Below, piece by piece: positions 37,173-47,740 of a stretch of 64,000 nt of DNA (positions are counted from its first letter, which is position 1; every line of letters begins with the position of its first letter). The position numbers and the translations under genes are program-made. Under the pieces are notes generated by a model, which worked only from the letters and a program-made list of their open reading frames with translations, made no database searches and had not been told where the DNA came from. Location: the NCBI RefSeq assembly GCF_004569635.1, contig NZ_SPOZ01000011.1, forward strand, positions 1 through 64,000, read 5' to 3'. The stretch is from Streptococcus sp. LYSM12 (GTDB lineage Bacteria; Bacillota; Bacilli; Lactobacillales; Streptococcaceae).

Positions 37173-37262
37173 CTATATTCCTCCTAAGAAACAAATGGTC
37201 ATGTGGAATCATCTGGATATCGAATAGATTAAGTACAGCTATATTTTCCCATGACAGCTTAA

Positions 37263-37282
37263 ATGATTACGCTTTCATTATA
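37263..37282 (-). promoter_or_regulatory. dhaKLM promoter -10 with cre site
   Basis: On the minus strand TATAAT (37282-37277) is the -10. Directly downstream, 37278-37263 reads ATGAAAGCGTAATCAT, which fits the CcpA consensus at all fixed positions. Binding there would block initiation. Confidence 0.78.
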
Positions 37283-37302
37283 CTAGAATTTTCAGTAAAA
37301 AG

Positions 37303-37336
37303 AAAGGGACAAATTCAGGGGTCTGTCCCTTTTGAT
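37303..37336. terminator. Hairpin between dhaK and polC
   Basis: AAAGGGACA (37303-37311) pairs with TGTCCCTTT (37324-37332), followed by TGATTTT. It lies upstream of the dha promoter; it may stop readthrough towards polC. Confidence 0.6.
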
Positions 37337-37380
37337 TTTAAGGAAAGTATGGTAAGGTAAAGTAGTAGTAAGTGTTGTTG

Positions 37381-37486
37381 TATAGTCATTTCGTTTATCT
37401 TTTATTACTTCGTTCACTCGCTTTGCCGTACTTCAGTCCAGCCTGCAGCTCCTTGCCTAGTACTAAAAGCAAACGAAAAGACTATA
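37381..37486 (-). repeat. RUP-like MITE, 106 bp
   Basis: Complete copy in reverse orientation: TATAGTCATTTCGTTTA at the left and AAACGAAAAGACTATA at the right. Confidence 0.92.
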
Positions 37487-37880
37487 AAGATTGGAATTTA
37501 AACTGACGGAGTAAATGTCATGCATATTTGCTTCTTTTTTAAGCCCCCAATCTGGCTTCATCAACTGTCCGAGGATAGAGTGCAACGGTCTGGGAATAGA
37601 CCGTTTCTGCTTGAATCTAGAATATAAGAAGTGGTGAGGTAAAACCGAGCTCTTTTTTCTATCGCGTTCTTTCCTACCTCCAAGCTTTTATTATTCTCCA
37701 TTATGACAGCTTGTCAGATGTTGGTTTCTGTAGAGTATAGCCTATAGATATGGTACTGCTTGCATGGTCTCTACTATGAGTATCTGGATAGTTGAGAAGC
37801 TAGCACTCAAGCGTCTGGATGGGATTGGGAGAGAGGGAGCTAGTGAGGCAAGGCTCGAAAAATAGGGGGACTTGTGGTAA
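37487..37880. other. Intergenic region upstream of polC
   Basis: No gene seen. 37585-37690 belongs to the composite repeat family (GGTCTGGGAATAGACC hairpin, CTAGAATATAAGAAGTG, ATCGCGTTCTTTCC). TTGTGGTAAAAT at 37871-37882 contains an extended -10 for polC. Confidence 0.6.
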
Positions 37881-37913
37881 AATAAAGAGAATAGAAAGAT
37901 AAGGGATACGAGA

Positions 37914-40900
37914 ATGACAGATACGTTTCAATTACTATTGAATCAAATTGGTCTGCCGCTTGAATTGAAAGAATCAAGCGCATTTTCAAGTGCCAAGATT
38001 GAGCAAGTCTTAGTACATAAAAAGAGTAAGGTCTGGGACTTTACCTTTCGGTTTGAAGAGCCCTTACCGTTGCTACACTATCAATTATTGAAAGCTAAAC
38101 TCCTCAATGAGTTTCAAAAGACGGGAAATCAGGCCCGTTTTCGCTTGGTAACGCTCAAAGAAACGATTGATCCAGCCTTGGTACAGGCCTACTATCTAGA
38201 GGCTTTTACAGAAGAATTATGTCAGAGTGCAGGTTTTCGGTCAGTATTTCAGCAGCTACCAGTTGAATTTCATGACGGTGTTTTGTGGATAAAAGGACCA
38301 GCTTCTGTTGATACACCGCATTTTAGAAAGAACCATTTGCCGAAGTTAGTCGAGCAGTTTGCTCGTTTTGGTTTTGCTAATCTAGTGGTGGATATAGAGG
38401 TTTGTGAGGAAATGACCAAGGCTCAAGTAGAGGAATTTCATGCTCAAAATGAAGAAATTCTTCAAAAAGCCAGCCAGGAAACCTTGGAAGCCATGGAACA
38501 ATTAGCCCAAATGGCACCGCCACCAGAAGCTAGTCCGCAGCCAAGTTTCCAAGAATTTAAAAAGCAGACGCCGCGTAGAGTTAGTCTTGAAAAATCTGAG
38601 ATTACACCGATGATTGAGATTGAAACAGAAGAAAATCGTATCGTTTTTGAAGGCTTGGTCTTTGATGCCGAACAGCGGACGACACGGACAGGACGGGTCA
38701 TTATCAATTTCAAGATGACAGACTATACCTCTTCTTTTTCTATGCAGAAATGGGTCAAAAATGAAGAAGAAGCACAGAAGTTTGGCATGATAAAAAAAGG
38801 GAATTGGATTCGTGTTCGAGGGAATATCGAAACCAATAATTTCACGCGCGACTTGACGATGAATGTGCAAGAAGTACAGGAAGTCAAGCGTGATATTCGT
38901 AAGGATCTCATGCCAGATGACCAAAAACGCATTGAATTTCATGCCCATACCAACATGTCCACTATGGATGCTCTCCCCCCGGTTGAGGACTTGATTGCTC
39001 GGGCTGCTCAGTGGGGACATAAGGCAGTTGCTATCACCGATCATGGCAATGTTCAATCCTTTCCACATGGCTATCATGCTGCCCGCAAGGCGGGGATCAA
39101 GGCGCTCTTTGGTATGGAAGCTAATATCGTAGAAGATAGTGTACCGATTGTCTACAATGAAGCAGAACTGTCGTTATCCGATGCGACCTATGTGGTCTTT
39201 GACGTAGAAACGACAGGACTTTCTGCGGTTTACAACAACCTGATTCAGGTAGCAGCATCTAAGATGCATAAGGGAAATATTATTGCGGAATTTGATGAAT
39301 TTATCAATCCAGGACATCCCTTGAGTCAGTTTACAACCGACTTGACAGGAATCACAGATGAGCATGTCAGAAATGCCAAGCCCCTCAAGCAAGTCTTGCA
39401 GGAATTTCAGTCTTTCTGTGAGGGGGCTGTCCTTGTTGCCCACAATGCGACCTTTGACGTTGGCTTTATGGATGTCAACTATGAACGGGAGGGGCTTCCG
39501 ACCATTACCCAACCAGTTATTGATACCTTGGAGTTTGCTCGTAACCTCTATCCAGAATACAAACGGCATGGTTTGGGACCGTTGACCAAGCGTTTTGGTA
39601 TTGCTCTTGAGCATCACCATATGGCCAATTACGATGCGGAAGCAACAGGCCGTCTCCTCTTTATTTTCTTGAAAGATGCTCTTGAAAAACATGGGCTCAG
39701 TTATTTAAACCAATTAAATACAGAATTGATAGCAGAAGATTCCTATAAGAAAGCCCGTATCAAGCACGCAACCTTGTACGTCACCAATCAAGTGGGCTTG
39801 AAAAACATCTTCAAGCTGGTTTCTCTATCTAACACGAAGTATTTTGAAGGGGTCCCACGGATTCCGCGGACGGTTTTAGACGAACACCGCGAAGGGTTGA
39901 TTTTAGGAACAGCTTGTCAGGAGGGCGAGGTCTTTGATGAATTGCTCTCAAAAGGAATTGAGGAAGCAGCTAAGGTGGCAAGCTACTATGATTTCATTGA
40001 GGTAATGCCTCCGGCCCTGTATGCGCCCATGATTGCCAAGGAGCAGTTTAAAGATATGGCAGAAATCAAAGCCATGATTCAGAACTTGATTGAGGTTGGG
40101 CGTAGAGCTGATTTGCCTGTACTAGCGACGGGAAATGTTCACTATATTGATCCAGAAGAAGAGATTTACCGTGAGATTATCGTACGTTCCTTAGGACAAG
40201 GAGCCATGATTAATCGAACCATTGGGCATGGAGAGAATGCTCAACCAGCCCCTCTTCCAAAAGCTCATTTCCGAACGACCAATGAAATGCTGGATGAATT
40301 TGCCTTTTTAGGAGAAGAACTAGCGCGGGAAATTGTCATTACAAACCCCAATGCCATGTTGGAGCGTTTTGAAGATGTCGAGGTGGTCAAAACAGATCTC
40401 TACACTCCTTATTTAGAAAAAGCCGAAGAGCGAGTGGCGGAGTTGACCTATAAAAAAGCTTTTGAAGTTTACGGTAATCCTTTGCCAGATATCATTGATT
40501 TGCGGATTGAAAAAGAATTGTCTTCAATTCTGGGGAATGGTTTTGCCGTGATTTACCTAGCTTCTCAAATGTTGGTAACGCGTTCGAATGAACGGGGGTA
40601 TCTGGTAGGTTCCAGGGGCTCTGTAGGATCTAGCTTCGTGGCGACCATGATTGGGATTACCGAGGTGAATCCGATGCCACCGCACTATGTCTGTCCGAAG
40701 TGTCAGCATAGCGAGTTTATCACAGACGGATCTTACGGATCTGGCTTTGATATGCCAGACAAGGATTGTCCAAAATGTGGTCACAAATATGCCAAAGATG
40801 GACAGGATATTCCCTTTGAAACTTTCTTGGGATTTGATGGGGATAAGGTACCTGATATCGATTTGAACTTCTCAGGAGATGACCAGCCAGATGCCCACTT

Positions 40901-42308
40901 AGACGTTCGGAAAATCTTTGGGGATCAATACGCTTTTCGGGCTGGAACAGTGGGTACGGTTGCTGCGAAAACGGCTTATGGATATGTGCGTGGTTATGAG
41001 CGGGACTATGGCAAATTCTATCGTGATGTAGAGGTGGAACGTTTGGCTGCAGGTGCTGCGGGAGTCAAGCGGACAACTGGTCAGCACCCAGGTGGAATCG
41101 TTGTTATTCCAAACTATATGGATGTCTACGACTTTACTCCTGTTCAATATCCAGCAGATGATTTGACAGCTAGTTGGCAGACGACCCATTTCAACTTCCA
41201 TGATATTGATGAGAATGTCTTGAAGCTTGATGTACTGGGACACGATGATCCGACTATGATTCGTAAACTCCAAGATTTATCAGGGATTGATCCGCAAACC
41301 ATTCCCGCAGATGACAAGGGAGTTATGGCTCTCTTTTCAGGAACAGAGGTGCTGGGAGTAACACCAGAGCAGATCGGGACACCGACTGGTATGCTGGGGA
41401 TCCCCGAGTTTGGAACCAATTTTGTCCGTGGAATGGTGGAAGAAACGCATCCAACGACATTCTCTGAACTCCTCCAATTATCAGGACTATCGCATGGAAC
41501 CGACGTGTGGTTGGGCAATGCCCAAGATTTGATTAAGGCAGGAATTGCAGACCTATCTACTGTTATCGGTTGTCGGGATGATATTATGGTCTACCTCATG
41601 CATGCAGGACTTCCTCCCAAAATGGCCTTTAATATCATGGAGCGGGTGCGTAAGGGAGCTTGGCTCAAGATTTCTGAAGAAGAACGTAAAGGTTATATTC
41701 AGGCTATGAAAGACAATAATGTACCTGATTGGTATATTGAATCCTGTGGAAAAATTAAGTACATGTTCCCCAAAGCCCATGCGGCAGCCTATGTTATGAT
41801 GGCCCTGCGTGTGGCCTACTTTAAAGTACATCATCCGATTTATTACTACTGTGCTTACTTCTCTATCCGAGCCAAGGCGTTTGATTTGGCGACGATGTCT
41901 GGTGGTTTAGACCGAGTGAAAGCTAAAATGGAAGAAATCACCATGAAGAAGAAAAATAATGAAGCCAGCAATGTGGAGCAGGATCTCTTTACTACACTTG
42001 AAATTGTCAATGAAATGCTAGAACGTGGCTTTAAATTTGGCAAACTAGACCTGTATCGATCCGATGCCTTTGAATTTCAAATCGAGGGCGATACCTTAAT
42101 TCCACCATTTGTAGCCATGGACGGTCTGGGTGAAAACGTTGCTCGTCAAGTGGTTAAGGCGCGTGAAGAGGGAGAATTCCTTTCTAAGACCGAGTTACGC
42201 AAACGCGGAGGGCTTTCTTTAAGCCTTGTAGACAAGCTCGATGAAATGGGCATCTTAGGAAATATGCCAGAGGACAACCAGTTGAGCCTGTTTGACGAAT
42301 TGTTTTAG
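37914..42308 (+). CDS. polC: DNA polymerase III alpha subunit, PolC type
   Basis: A 1464-residue replicative polymerase of low-GC Gram-positives. In order: N-terminal region, OB-fold (about 240-330, [20 protein letters not shown]), PHP domain (from 340, [18 protein letters not shown]) split by a 3'-5' proofreading exonuclease (from about 422, [10 protein letters not shown], and [10 protein letters not shown]), a zinc-finger (CPKC at 925 and CPKCGHKY at about 950), and the polymerase core with the catalytic Asp pair in [20 protein letters not shown] near 981. The ribosome site is AGATAAGGG. Only gene of its transcript; two MITEs and a terminator follow. Confidence 0.98.
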   Translation: MTDTFQLLLNQIGLPLELKESSAFSSAKIEQVLVHKKSKVWDFTFRFEEPLPLLHYQLLKAKLLNEFQKTGNQARFRLVTLKETIDPALVQAYYLEAFTEELCQSAGFRSVFQQLPVEFHDGVLWIKGPASVDTPHFRKNHLPKLVEQFARFGFANLVVDIEVCEEMTKAQVEEFHAQNEEILQKASQETLEAMEQLAQMAPPPEASPQPSFQEFKKQTPRRVSLEKSEITPMIEIETEENRIVFEGLVFDAEQRTTRTGRVIINFKMTDYTSSFSMQKWVKNEEEAQKFGMIKKGNWIRVRGNIETNNFTRDLTMNVQEVQEVKRDIRKDLMPDDQKRIEFHAHTNMSTMDALPPVEDLIARAAQWGHKAVAITDHGNVQSFPHGYHAARKAGIKALFGMEANIVEDSVPIVYNEAELSLSDATYVVFDVETTGLSAVYNNLIQVAASKMHKGNIIAEFDEFINPGHPLSQFTTDLTGITDEHVRNAKPLKQVLQEFQSFCEGAVLVAHNATFDVGFMDVNYEREGLPTITQPVIDTLEFARNLYPEYKRHGLGPLTKRFGIALEHHHMANYDAEATGRLLFIFLKDALEKHGLSYLNQLNTELIAEDSYKKARIKHATLYVTNQVGLKNIFKLVSLSNTKYFEGVPRIPRTVLDEHREGLILGTACQEGEVFDELLSKGIEEAAKVASYYDFIEVMPPALYAPMIAKEQFKDMAEIKAMIQNLIEVGRRADLPVLATGNVHYIDPEEEIYREIIVRSLGQGAMINRTIGHGENAQPAPLPKAHFRTTNEMLDEFAFLGEELAREIVITNPNAMLERFEDVEVVKTDLYTPYLEKAEERVAELTYKKAFEVYGNPLPDIIDLRIEKELSSILGNGFAVIYLASQMLVTRSNERGYLVGSRGSVGSSFVATMIGITEVNPMPPHYVCPKCQHSEFITDGSYGSGFDMPDKDCPKCGHKYAKDGQDIPFETFLGFDGDKVPDIDLNFSGDDQPDAHLDVRKIFGDQYAFRAGTVGTVAAKTAYGYVRGYERDYGKFYRDVEVERLAAGAAGVKRTTGQHPGGIVVIPNYMDVYDFTPVQYPADDLTASWQTTHFNFHDIDENVLKLDVLGHDDPTMIRKLQDLSGIDPQTIPADDKGVMALFSGTEVLGVTPEQIGTPTGMLGIPEFGTNFVRGMVEETHPTTFSELLQLSGLSHGTDVWLGNAQDLIKAGIADLSTVIGCRDDIMVYLMHAGLPPKMAFNIMERVRKGAWLKISEEERKGYIQAMKDNNVPDWYIESCGKIKYMFPKAHAAAYVMMALRVAYFKVHHPIYYYCAYFSIRAKAFDLATMSGGLDRVKAKMEEITMKKKNNEASNVEQDLFTTLEIVNEMLERGFKFGKLDLYRSDAFEFQIEGDTLIPPFVAMDGLGENVARQVVKAREEGEFLSKTELRKRGGLSLSLVDKLDEMGILGNMPEDNQLSLFDELF

Positions 42309-42507
42309 AGGTGAGACATGGGGAGAGAAAGTATTTTTTAAAAGGGATATTGTCACTATTTAAAGAAAATAGTTGATTTCAGATACAGGTGAGCGTGCTT
42401 ATACCTGAGGGTAGTTTCAGCTGTACCTCCTTAAAGCTCGACCGCTTGTGTTTCCCTTTTCCAATTCTTTCGTCCGTGTTCACCTAGTGGGGGGCAATCC
42501 ATTAGTA
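42309..42507. other. Intergenic region after polC
   Basis: No gene or known repeat recognised before the first MITE at 42508. Confidence 0.5.
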
Positions 42508-42612
42508 TATCGTCCTTTCGTTTATCTTTTATTCCCTCGTTCACTCCCTTTGCCGGACTCTAGTACAGCCAGCAGCTCGCTGCCCAGTATCAAAGTAAAC
42601 TAAAAGATTATA
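42508..42612 (-). repeat. RUP-like MITE, diverged, tandem with the next
   Basis: Reverse orientation, ends TATCGTCCTTTCGTTTA and AAACTAAAAGATTATA. It carries more substitutions than the other copies, so it is probably the older of the pair. Its last TA (42611-42612) is also the first TA of the next element. Confidence 0.85.
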
Positions 42613-42769
42613 TAGTCATTTAGTTTATATTTTTATTCTTTCGTTCATTCGTCTTGCTGTACCATTGAGAAAAGTTACACTTTTCTTATCTGTCACTTGA
42701 AATAGTTATCAACTATTTCAACTACCTGCGACTCGTTGCCTAGTACTAAAAATAAACGAAACGGCTATA
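42611..42769 (-). repeat. 159-bp long-form MITE in tandem
   Basis: A complete long form in reverse orientation, sharing its first TA with the end of the preceding short element. It seems to have inserted into that terminal TA. It ends at the A-run of the polC terminator. Confidence 0.92.
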
Positions 42770-42802
42770 AAAAACCATTTTGGTCTTCCAAAATGGTTTT
42801 TT
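42769..42802. terminator. Bidirectional terminator between polC and proWX
   Basis: AAAAAACCATTTTGG pairs perfectly with CCAAAATGGTTTTTT around TCTT. It can serve both converging operons. Confidence 0.9.
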
Positions 42803-42835
42803 ATAGCCTATGCATCATCTTCATGGAGCAAGCGC

Positions 42836-44350
42836 TTAGTTTGAGATGAATTGATGCTCTGTGAGATAGGTTCTAGCGACCTTGCCTGGTGATTTCCCCT
42901 CAACATTCACCTGATAATTCATATCTTGCATGTCTTTTTCGGTGATTTTACCCGCTAGCTGATTGAGAACCTCCTCCAGCTGGGGGTATTTTTTGAGCGT
43001 TTCTTCCCGTAGAAGAGGTGCTCCCTGGTAAGGTGGGAAGAGCTGTTGATCATCTTTGAGTGTTTTGAGGTGATATTCTTGTAGTTCACTATCGGTCGAA
43101 TAGGCATCGATGATTTGGGCGTTCTCATTAGCAATCGCCTTGTAGCGCAGGGCTGGTTCTAGCGTCTTGACGTGGAGATTGAGTTTGTAGCGGTCTTTCA
43201 AGCCTTTCCCACCGTCCTCGCGATCGTTAAACTCCAAGCTAAATCCAGCGATAGCATTTGCTTGAACTTTTGCTAGATCGGAAATGGTTTCTAAACTATG
43301 CTCCTTGGCATAGTCCTCCTTGACCGCAAGAGCATAGGTATTTTGGTAGAGCATGGGCTTAAGGTAGATGAGCTTGTCTTGAGCCAAGATCCCTTTGCGG
43401 GCTGCTTGATAAACTTCGTTTGGGTCAGTTGAGGTGCTCGGTGGCTGTTCCAAGAGGGTTGAGAGGACTGTTCCCGTAAATTCGGGATAAAGATCGATTT
43501 GACCAGCCTTTAAGGCCTCATAGACAAAGGTGGTTTTACCAAAGTTTGGTTTTAATTCTACCGCAATATCCGTCTGATCTTCAATCAATTCCTTATAGAT
43601 ATGGATTAAAATCTCAGGCTCAGATCCTAATTTTCCAGCGATAACAATCTTATTTTGCATCATCATGGACATAGGAAAAAGCGAAATCGAGCTGATGCAA
43701 AAGAGAGCGACAAAGGAAACGAACATGGTTTTAAGACTGCGTTTGTCAACCAAGCCAATCAAATAATGAAAGAGGAGAGCTAAAATAGCAGAACTCATTG
43801 CCCCGATTAGAATGAGAGAGCTGTTATTACGGTCAATTCCTAGGAGAATGAAAGAACCCAGTCCCCCTGCCCCAATCAGAGCAGCTAGTGTTGCCGTTCC
43901 AATAACGAGAACGGTTGCTGTCCGAATACCTGAGAGAATGACAGGTGCTGCAAGGGCAATCTCAAATTTTGTCAGTGTTTCCCAGCGGTTCATCCCAAAG
44001 GCGGTTGCAGCTTCCTGTAAGGAGGGATCGATTTCCTGCAATCCAGTGACCGTATTTTGTAGAATCGGGAAAATGGCATAGACAATCAAGGTCAAAATAG
44101 CAGGAATTTTGCCAATTCCGAAAATTGGAATGAGCAATCCTAAAATAGCTAGTGAGGGAATTGTCTGGAGGATACCTGTAAATTGTAGCAAGAGATTCGC
44201 TAAGCGTTCATGTTTAGAAACTAAAATAGCTAAGGGAATGGCAAGTAAAATTGCACAAGCCAGTGCCATAAAGGAGATTTGCAAATGCTCTCCAAGGGCC
44301 AAGAGCCAGTCTTCTTTACGGTCTAAAAAGGTTTGAATCAAATCGTTCAT
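42836..44350 (-). CDS. proWX: Choline/glycine betaine ABC transporter, fused permease and binding protein
   Basis: A 504-residue fusion. Residues 1-210 form the permease with about five membrane helices and the EAA loop around [21 protein letters not shown] further helix leads to the extracellular binding domain (about 235-504, starting [20 protein letters not shown]), an OpuAC/OsmX-type fold that would display its domain outside. The same fused form is known as ProWX in pneumococcus for choline uptake. It lies 9 bp after the ATPase gene in a marR-proV-proWX operon. Whether choline or glycine betaine is preferred cannot be told. Confidence 0.9.
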   Translation of the reverse strand: MNDLIQTFLDRKEDWLLALGEHLQISFMALACAILLAIPLAILVSKHERLANLLLQFTGILQTIPSLAILGLLIPIFGIGKIPAILTLIVYAIFPILQNTVTGLQEIDPSLQEAATAFGMNRWETLTKFEIALAAPVILSGIRTATVLVIGTATLAALIGAGGLGSFILLGIDRNNSSLILIGAMSSAILALLFHYLIGLVDKRSLKTMFVSFVALFCISSISLFPMSMMMQNKIVIAGKLGSEPEILIHIYKELIEDQTDIAVELKPNFGKTTFVYEALKAGQIDLYPEFTGTVLSTLLEQPPSTSTDPNEVYQAARKGILAQDKLIYLKPMLYQNTYALAVKEDYAKEHSLETISDLAKVQANAIAGFSLEFNDREDGGKGLKDRYKLNLHVKTLEPALRYKAIANENAQIIDAYSTDSELQEYHLKTLKDDQQLFPPYQGAPLLREETLKKYPQLEEVLNQLAGKITEKDMQDMNYQVNVEGKSPGKVARTYLTEHQFISN

Positions 44351-44359
44351 AGCAGGCTC

Positions 44360-45076
44360 CTATACTTGAAAGAAATCAGCGACAAATTGGGTCGCAGGGG
44401 CTTCTTGGATACGCTCAGGAGTATCCAGCTGTAGGATTTTCCCTTGATCCATAATGGCAATGCGGTCGCCCAGCTTCATGGCTTCTGCCATATCATGGGT
44501 CACAAATATCATGGTCATCTCAAATTCTTTTTGGATTTCTTTGACTAAGTCTTGTAATTGCTCGCGAGAAATCGGGTCTAGGGCGCTAAAGGGTTCGTCT
44601 AATAACAGGACCTTGGGACGGGCGATAATGGCGCGTAAAATCCCAATTCGCTGCTGTTCTCCACCAGAAAGTTCGCTCGGCATACGGTGGAGATATTGGG
44701 CAGCAGGAAGTCCGACCAATTCGAGTAGTTCTTTGGTGCGGGTTTCAGTGTCTTTTTTGGACCATTTTTTCATCTCAGGAATGAGGGCGATATTTTCTGC
44801 AACGCTGAGATTGGGAAAAAGGGCGATTTGCTGGAGGACATAGCCGATTGATAGGCGCAGTTCTCGCAGTTCATAGTCTTTGAGGCACTTGCCATCCAGA
44901 TAGATATCTCCTTCATCTGGTTCAATCAAGCGGTTGATCATTTTGAGTGTAGTCGTTTTTCCACTACCGCTCGCACCAACCAGAACCAGAAATTCACCGT
45001 CTTGAATGGTAAAGGCTTGATCTTTTAGCACGTATTTGTCGTTGAAGTGTTTACTAACCTGCTTGAATTCAATCAT
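44360..45076 (-). CDS. proV: Choline/glycine betaine ABC transporter ATPase
   Basis: A 238-residue ATPase: Walker A GASGSGKTT (about 33), Q-loop YVLQQIALFPNLSV, signature LSGGEQQRIGILRAI, Walker B VLLLDEPFSALDP and switch His in FVTHDMAEAM. It lacks the C-terminal CBS domains found in OpuA-type ATPases, as do other streptococcal ProV proteins. Its first 8 bases overlap the end of the marR gene, so translation is coupled. Confidence 0.92.
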   Translation of the reverse strand: MIEFKQVSKHFNDKYVLKDQAFTIQDGEFLVLVGASGSGKTTTLKMINRLIEPDEGDIYLDGKCLKDYELRELRLSIGYVLQQIALFPNLSVAENIALIPEMKKWSKKDTETRTKELLELVGLPAAQYLHRMPSELSGGEQQRIGILRAIIARPKVLLLDEPFSALDPISREQLQDLVKEIQKEFEMTMIFVTHDMAEAMKLGDRIAIMDQGKILQLDTPERIQEAPATQFVADFFQV

Positions 45077-45521
45077 AGGGCACCTGACTTTCTAATTGTT
45101 GTTGTAGGGCTTCATTAAAAGAAGAATAGAGTTGCAGAAGTTTCTCTCGTTCCTCCCTGCTCATCTGTGACAGGGCACGATTTTCAGCCTCTTCTAGCGG
45201 TTCTAAAATGGAGGCAGCATAGCTCTTGCCTTTACTTGTTAGGTGGATAAATTTCTGACGTTTATCGCGTTCATTTTGCACAAAGGAAACCAATTTTGCC
45301 CGTTCAAATACCTTTATAGTAGTATTGATGACCTGCTTGCTACTTCCCAGCTTATGGCTTAGGCAGGCTTGAGATAGGGGGCTCTGAGCGTAGTATAGCC
45401 AGACAAGAATGAAAAATGATGATCGTTGCAGGCCAAACTTTTTTGCATATTGATCATAAAGAAAATCCTGCTCATATTTCAAACGGGCAAAAGTCTTGGC
45501 TTGCTGTTTTATCTGTATCAT
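45069..45521 (-). CDS. MarR-family regulator of the choline transporter operon
   Basis: A 150-residue winged-helix regulator with the helix-turn-helix at about residues 48-72 (QACLSHKLGSSKQVINTTIK) and the wing around FVQNERDKRQKFIHLTSKG. It heads the proV-proWX operon, and two palindromes with TAGTCAAA half-sites bracket the operon promoter, which predicts autorepression. The ATG at 45521 is chosen; it has only AGG close upstream and AAAGGCGG farther away, and a TTG 33 bp upstream is an alternative. Choline or a related compound is a plausible inducer. Confidence 0.85.
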   Translation of the reverse strand: MIQIKQQAKTFARLKYEQDFLYDQYAKKFGLQRSSFFILVWLYYAQSPLSQACLSHKLGSSKQVINTTIKVFERAKLVSFVQNERDKRQKFIHLTSKGKSYAASILEPLEEAENRALSQMSREEREKLLQLYSSFNEALQQQLESQVPYD

Positions 45522-45701
45522 CCTGAAGTGACCGCCTTTACTAATATTTATCAAACATCAACTTCTTGCGTCCTTTGCTTACCTTGTCGAACTTCTATGT
45601 GCGGAAGACTAGTTTGGCTGTCCTTATCTCCAAGCTTTCAAAATTGAGAAGTATGTAAGCCAGTTAGATGTTGCTGTTTATAGAGTATACATCCATTTAG
45701 A

Positions 45702-45763
45702 TAGTCAAAAAATTTGACTATTAGTATAGCACATTCTCTGCAAATAGTCAAAAATATGGACTA
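45702..45763 (-). promoter_or_regulatory. Promoter with two operators of the marR-proV-proWX operon
   Basis: Minus strand: -35 TTGACT (45751-45746) and -10 TATACT (45728-45723), 17 bp apart. Operator 1, TAGTCAAAAATATGGACTA (45745-45763), covers the -35. Operator 2, TAGTCAAAAAATTTGACTA (45702-45720), a perfect palindrome, lies at the transcription start. Their centres are 43 bp apart, close to four helical turns. Confidence 0.82.
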
Positions 45764-45806
45764 ATTCAAACACTACAGCAGAAAATGTATTCCTATGACA
45801 AAATTA

Positions 45807-45815
45807 TGGTACAAT
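45807..45815 (+). promoter_or_regulatory. Extended -10 promoter of pepS
   Basis: TGGTACAAT, 32 bp before the pepS start. It is divergent from the marR operon promoter, whose operator 1 is 44 bp away. Confidence 0.6.
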
Positions 45816-45847
45816 AAAAAGGAATTGAATAAATAAAGGAGTGAATC

Positions 45848-47089
45848 ATGGTATTACCAAACTTTAAAGAAAACTTAGCAAAATATGCAAAGTTACTCGT
45901 CTCAACAGGAATCAATGTGCAAGCTGGTCATACGGTTTCCTTGACTATCAGTGTTGATCAGGCTGAATTGGCTCGCTTAATCGTTAAAGAAGCTTATGCA
46001 AGAGGGGCAGTAGAAGTGCTTGTGAACTGGCAAGATGATGTGATTTTGCGCGAGCGTTACCTGAATGTACCGATTGAGCGTCTGGAAACCATTTCTGAGC
46101 AACGGATTGCAGAAATGAACTATATCTTGGACCATAAAGCTAGCCGTTTGGTAGTTCTATCTGATGATCCAGGTGCCTTGGATGGCATTGACCCAGAAAA
46201 ACTTTCTCGTGCTACACGCGCAACAAGTATTGCTCTAAACCCAATGCGTCAAGCAACGCAAGCCAATAAAATTAGTTGGACATTGGGTGCAGCAGCAGGA
46301 CTAGAATGGGCCAAAAAGGTTTTCCCAGATGCAGCAAGTGATGAAGAAGCAGTTGATTTACTTTGGGATCAAATTTTTAAAACGTGCCGTGTCTATGCTG
46401 ATGATCCCGTGGCTGCTTGGAAAGAGCATGAAGAGCGTCTCATTGCTAAAGCTGCTATTTTGAATAAGGAGCAATTTGTCAAACTTCACTATACCGCACC
46501 AGGTACGGACTTGGTTCTTGGCATGCCTAAGGATCACTTATGGGAAGCGGCAGGTTCTATCAATGCTCAAGGAGAACACTTTATTGCCAATATGCCAACA
46601 GAAGAAGTCTTTACGGCACCTGACTACCGTGTAGCAGACGGTTATGTAACGTCAACGAAACCACTCAGCTATAATGGAAATATCATTGAGGGCATTAAAG
46701 TAACGTTCAAAGACGGTGAAATTGTCGATATTACCGCCGAAAAAGGGGATGAGGTTATGAAAAAATTGGTCTTTGACAATGCGGGAGCACGCGGTCTTGG
46801 TGAGGTTGCTCTCGTGCCAGATCAAAGTCCAATCTCTCAATCAGGTGTGACGTTCTTCAATACTCTCTTTGATGAAAATGCTTCAAACCACTTAGCAATC
46901 GGTTCAGCTTATGCCTTTAGTATTGAAGGTGGTGTTGATATGACCAATGATGAGTTGAAAGCAGCTGGTCTTAACCGTTCAGATGTTCACGTGGACTTCA
47001 TGATTGGATCAAATAAAATGAATATTGACGGTATTCGTGAAGATGGAACAGCTATACCAATCTTCCGTGATGGTGAGTGGGCGATTTAA
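45848..47089 (+). CDS. pepS: Aminopeptidase PepS (M29 family)
   Basis: A 413-residue cytoplasmic metal aminopeptidase that trims N-terminal residues from peptides. M29 features: ANMPTEEVFTAPDYRVADGYV with a metal-ligand Glu near residue 256, GARGLGEVALVP near 315, NTLFDENASNHLAIGSAYAF (His ligand) near 338 and DVHVDFMIGSNKMNIDG near 378. The start is ATG 45848 after AAAGGAGTGAATC. Length is normal. Confidence 0.95.
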   Translation: MVLPNFKENLAKYAKLLVSTGINVQAGHTVSLTISVDQAELARLIVKEAYARGAVEVLVNWQDDVILRERYLNVPIERLETISEQRIAEMNYILDHKASRLVVLSDDPGALDGIDPEKLSRATRATSIALNPMRQATQANKISWTLGAAAGLEWAKKVFPDAASDEEAVDLLWDQIFKTCRVYADDPVAAWKEHEERLIAKAAILNKEQFVKLHYTAPGTDLVLGMPKDHLWEAAGSINAQGEHFIANMPTEEVFTAPDYRVADGYVTSTKPLSYNGNIIEGIKVTFKDGEIVDITAEKGDEVMKKLVFDNAGARGLGEVALVPDQSPISQSGVTFFNTLFDENASNHLAIGSAYAFSIEGGVDMTNDELKAAGLNRSDVHVDFMIGSNKMNIDGIREDGTAIPIFRDGEWAI

Positions 47090-47194
47090 TGCTTGTGACA
47101 CATCAACCTTTCACCTTGCTAAAAAAAGAGGTTTACTTTCGGTTTTGTGCCTCGTCAGATTTTGATTGTAGGAAGTAATAGGAGGTTAGAAAAT

Positions 47195-47425
47195 ATGATT
47201 GGAAGTTTAATCGTCGGCTTGCTTGTAGCTATTATTGCTGCAACCATTACCAATCGTGGTGAAAAAATGGGCTGTATTGGTAAGATATTATTGGGACTTG
47301 CAGGTGCCTGGGTCGGCCAACTTCTTTTTGGTAATTGGGGACCCCGAATTGCAGATACAGCTATTGTTCCCTCCGTTTTAGGAGCAATCATTCTCCTAGC
47401 CATTTTTTGGGATCGGGGAAGTTAA
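47195..47425 (+). CDS. GlsB/YeaQ/YmgE-type small membrane protein
   Basis: A 76-residue protein with three hydrophobic segments (about 2-18, 28-45 and 52-72) and the glycine-rich pattern GKILLGLAGAWVGQLLFGNWG of the transglycosylase-associated (GlsB) family. These proteins are linked to general stress, and their function is unclear. The ATG at 47195 follows AGGAGG and is preferred over a longer frame. Ends in a clear terminator. Confidence 0.88.
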   Translation: MIGSLIVGLLVAIIAATITNRGEKMGCIGKILLGLAGAWVGQLLFGNWGPRIADTAIVPSVLGAIILLAIFWDRGS

Positions 47426-47432
47426 GAAAAAT

Positions 47433-47465
47433 CCCAGACTAGAGGTATTAGTCTGGGATTTTTTT
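47433..47465 (+). terminator. Terminator of the GlsB-type gene
   Basis: AATCCCAGACTA pairs with TAGTCTGGGATT, followed by a run of seven T. Confidence 0.92.
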
Positions 47466-47639
47466 ATCTTCGTTGAGGGTGTGAAATGAACAGTTCTCAT
47501 ACTCGCCATTCTGAGCTTATAGACTGTTGCACGAGCCTGTAAGCTGCAGCAATCTCGACCTAAAGAAGAGCATATCTATCATCGGTTCAAGTAGAAACAC
47601 TTACCTTGTCTTATAAGGAATGGTAAGTAAACATAGTTT

Positions 47640-47709
47640 TCTCCCTTAAGGGTAGTCCAATCTGTAAGTACATATCGCTTGCAGCGACTTACATCGTTGC
47701 AAGCGATAT
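47640..47709. repeat. Palindromic segment related to the 51-bp array
   Basis: CTCCCTTAAGGG and CTGTAAGTACATA resemble the CCCCCTAAAGGG and CCGTAAGTAAATA parts of the unit repeated at 49708-50090. A 12-bp stem ATATCGCTTGCA/TGCAAGCGATAT (47672-47683 with 47698-47709) follows, and could terminate def from the other side. Confidence 0.55.
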
Positions 47710-47740
47710 TTAACTGGTCTATTATTGATTTCGGTGGGGA

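Noticed and set aside
37487-37880. Small gene before polC
   Set aside because: No frame with a ribosome site; the sequence belongs partly to the composite repeat family.
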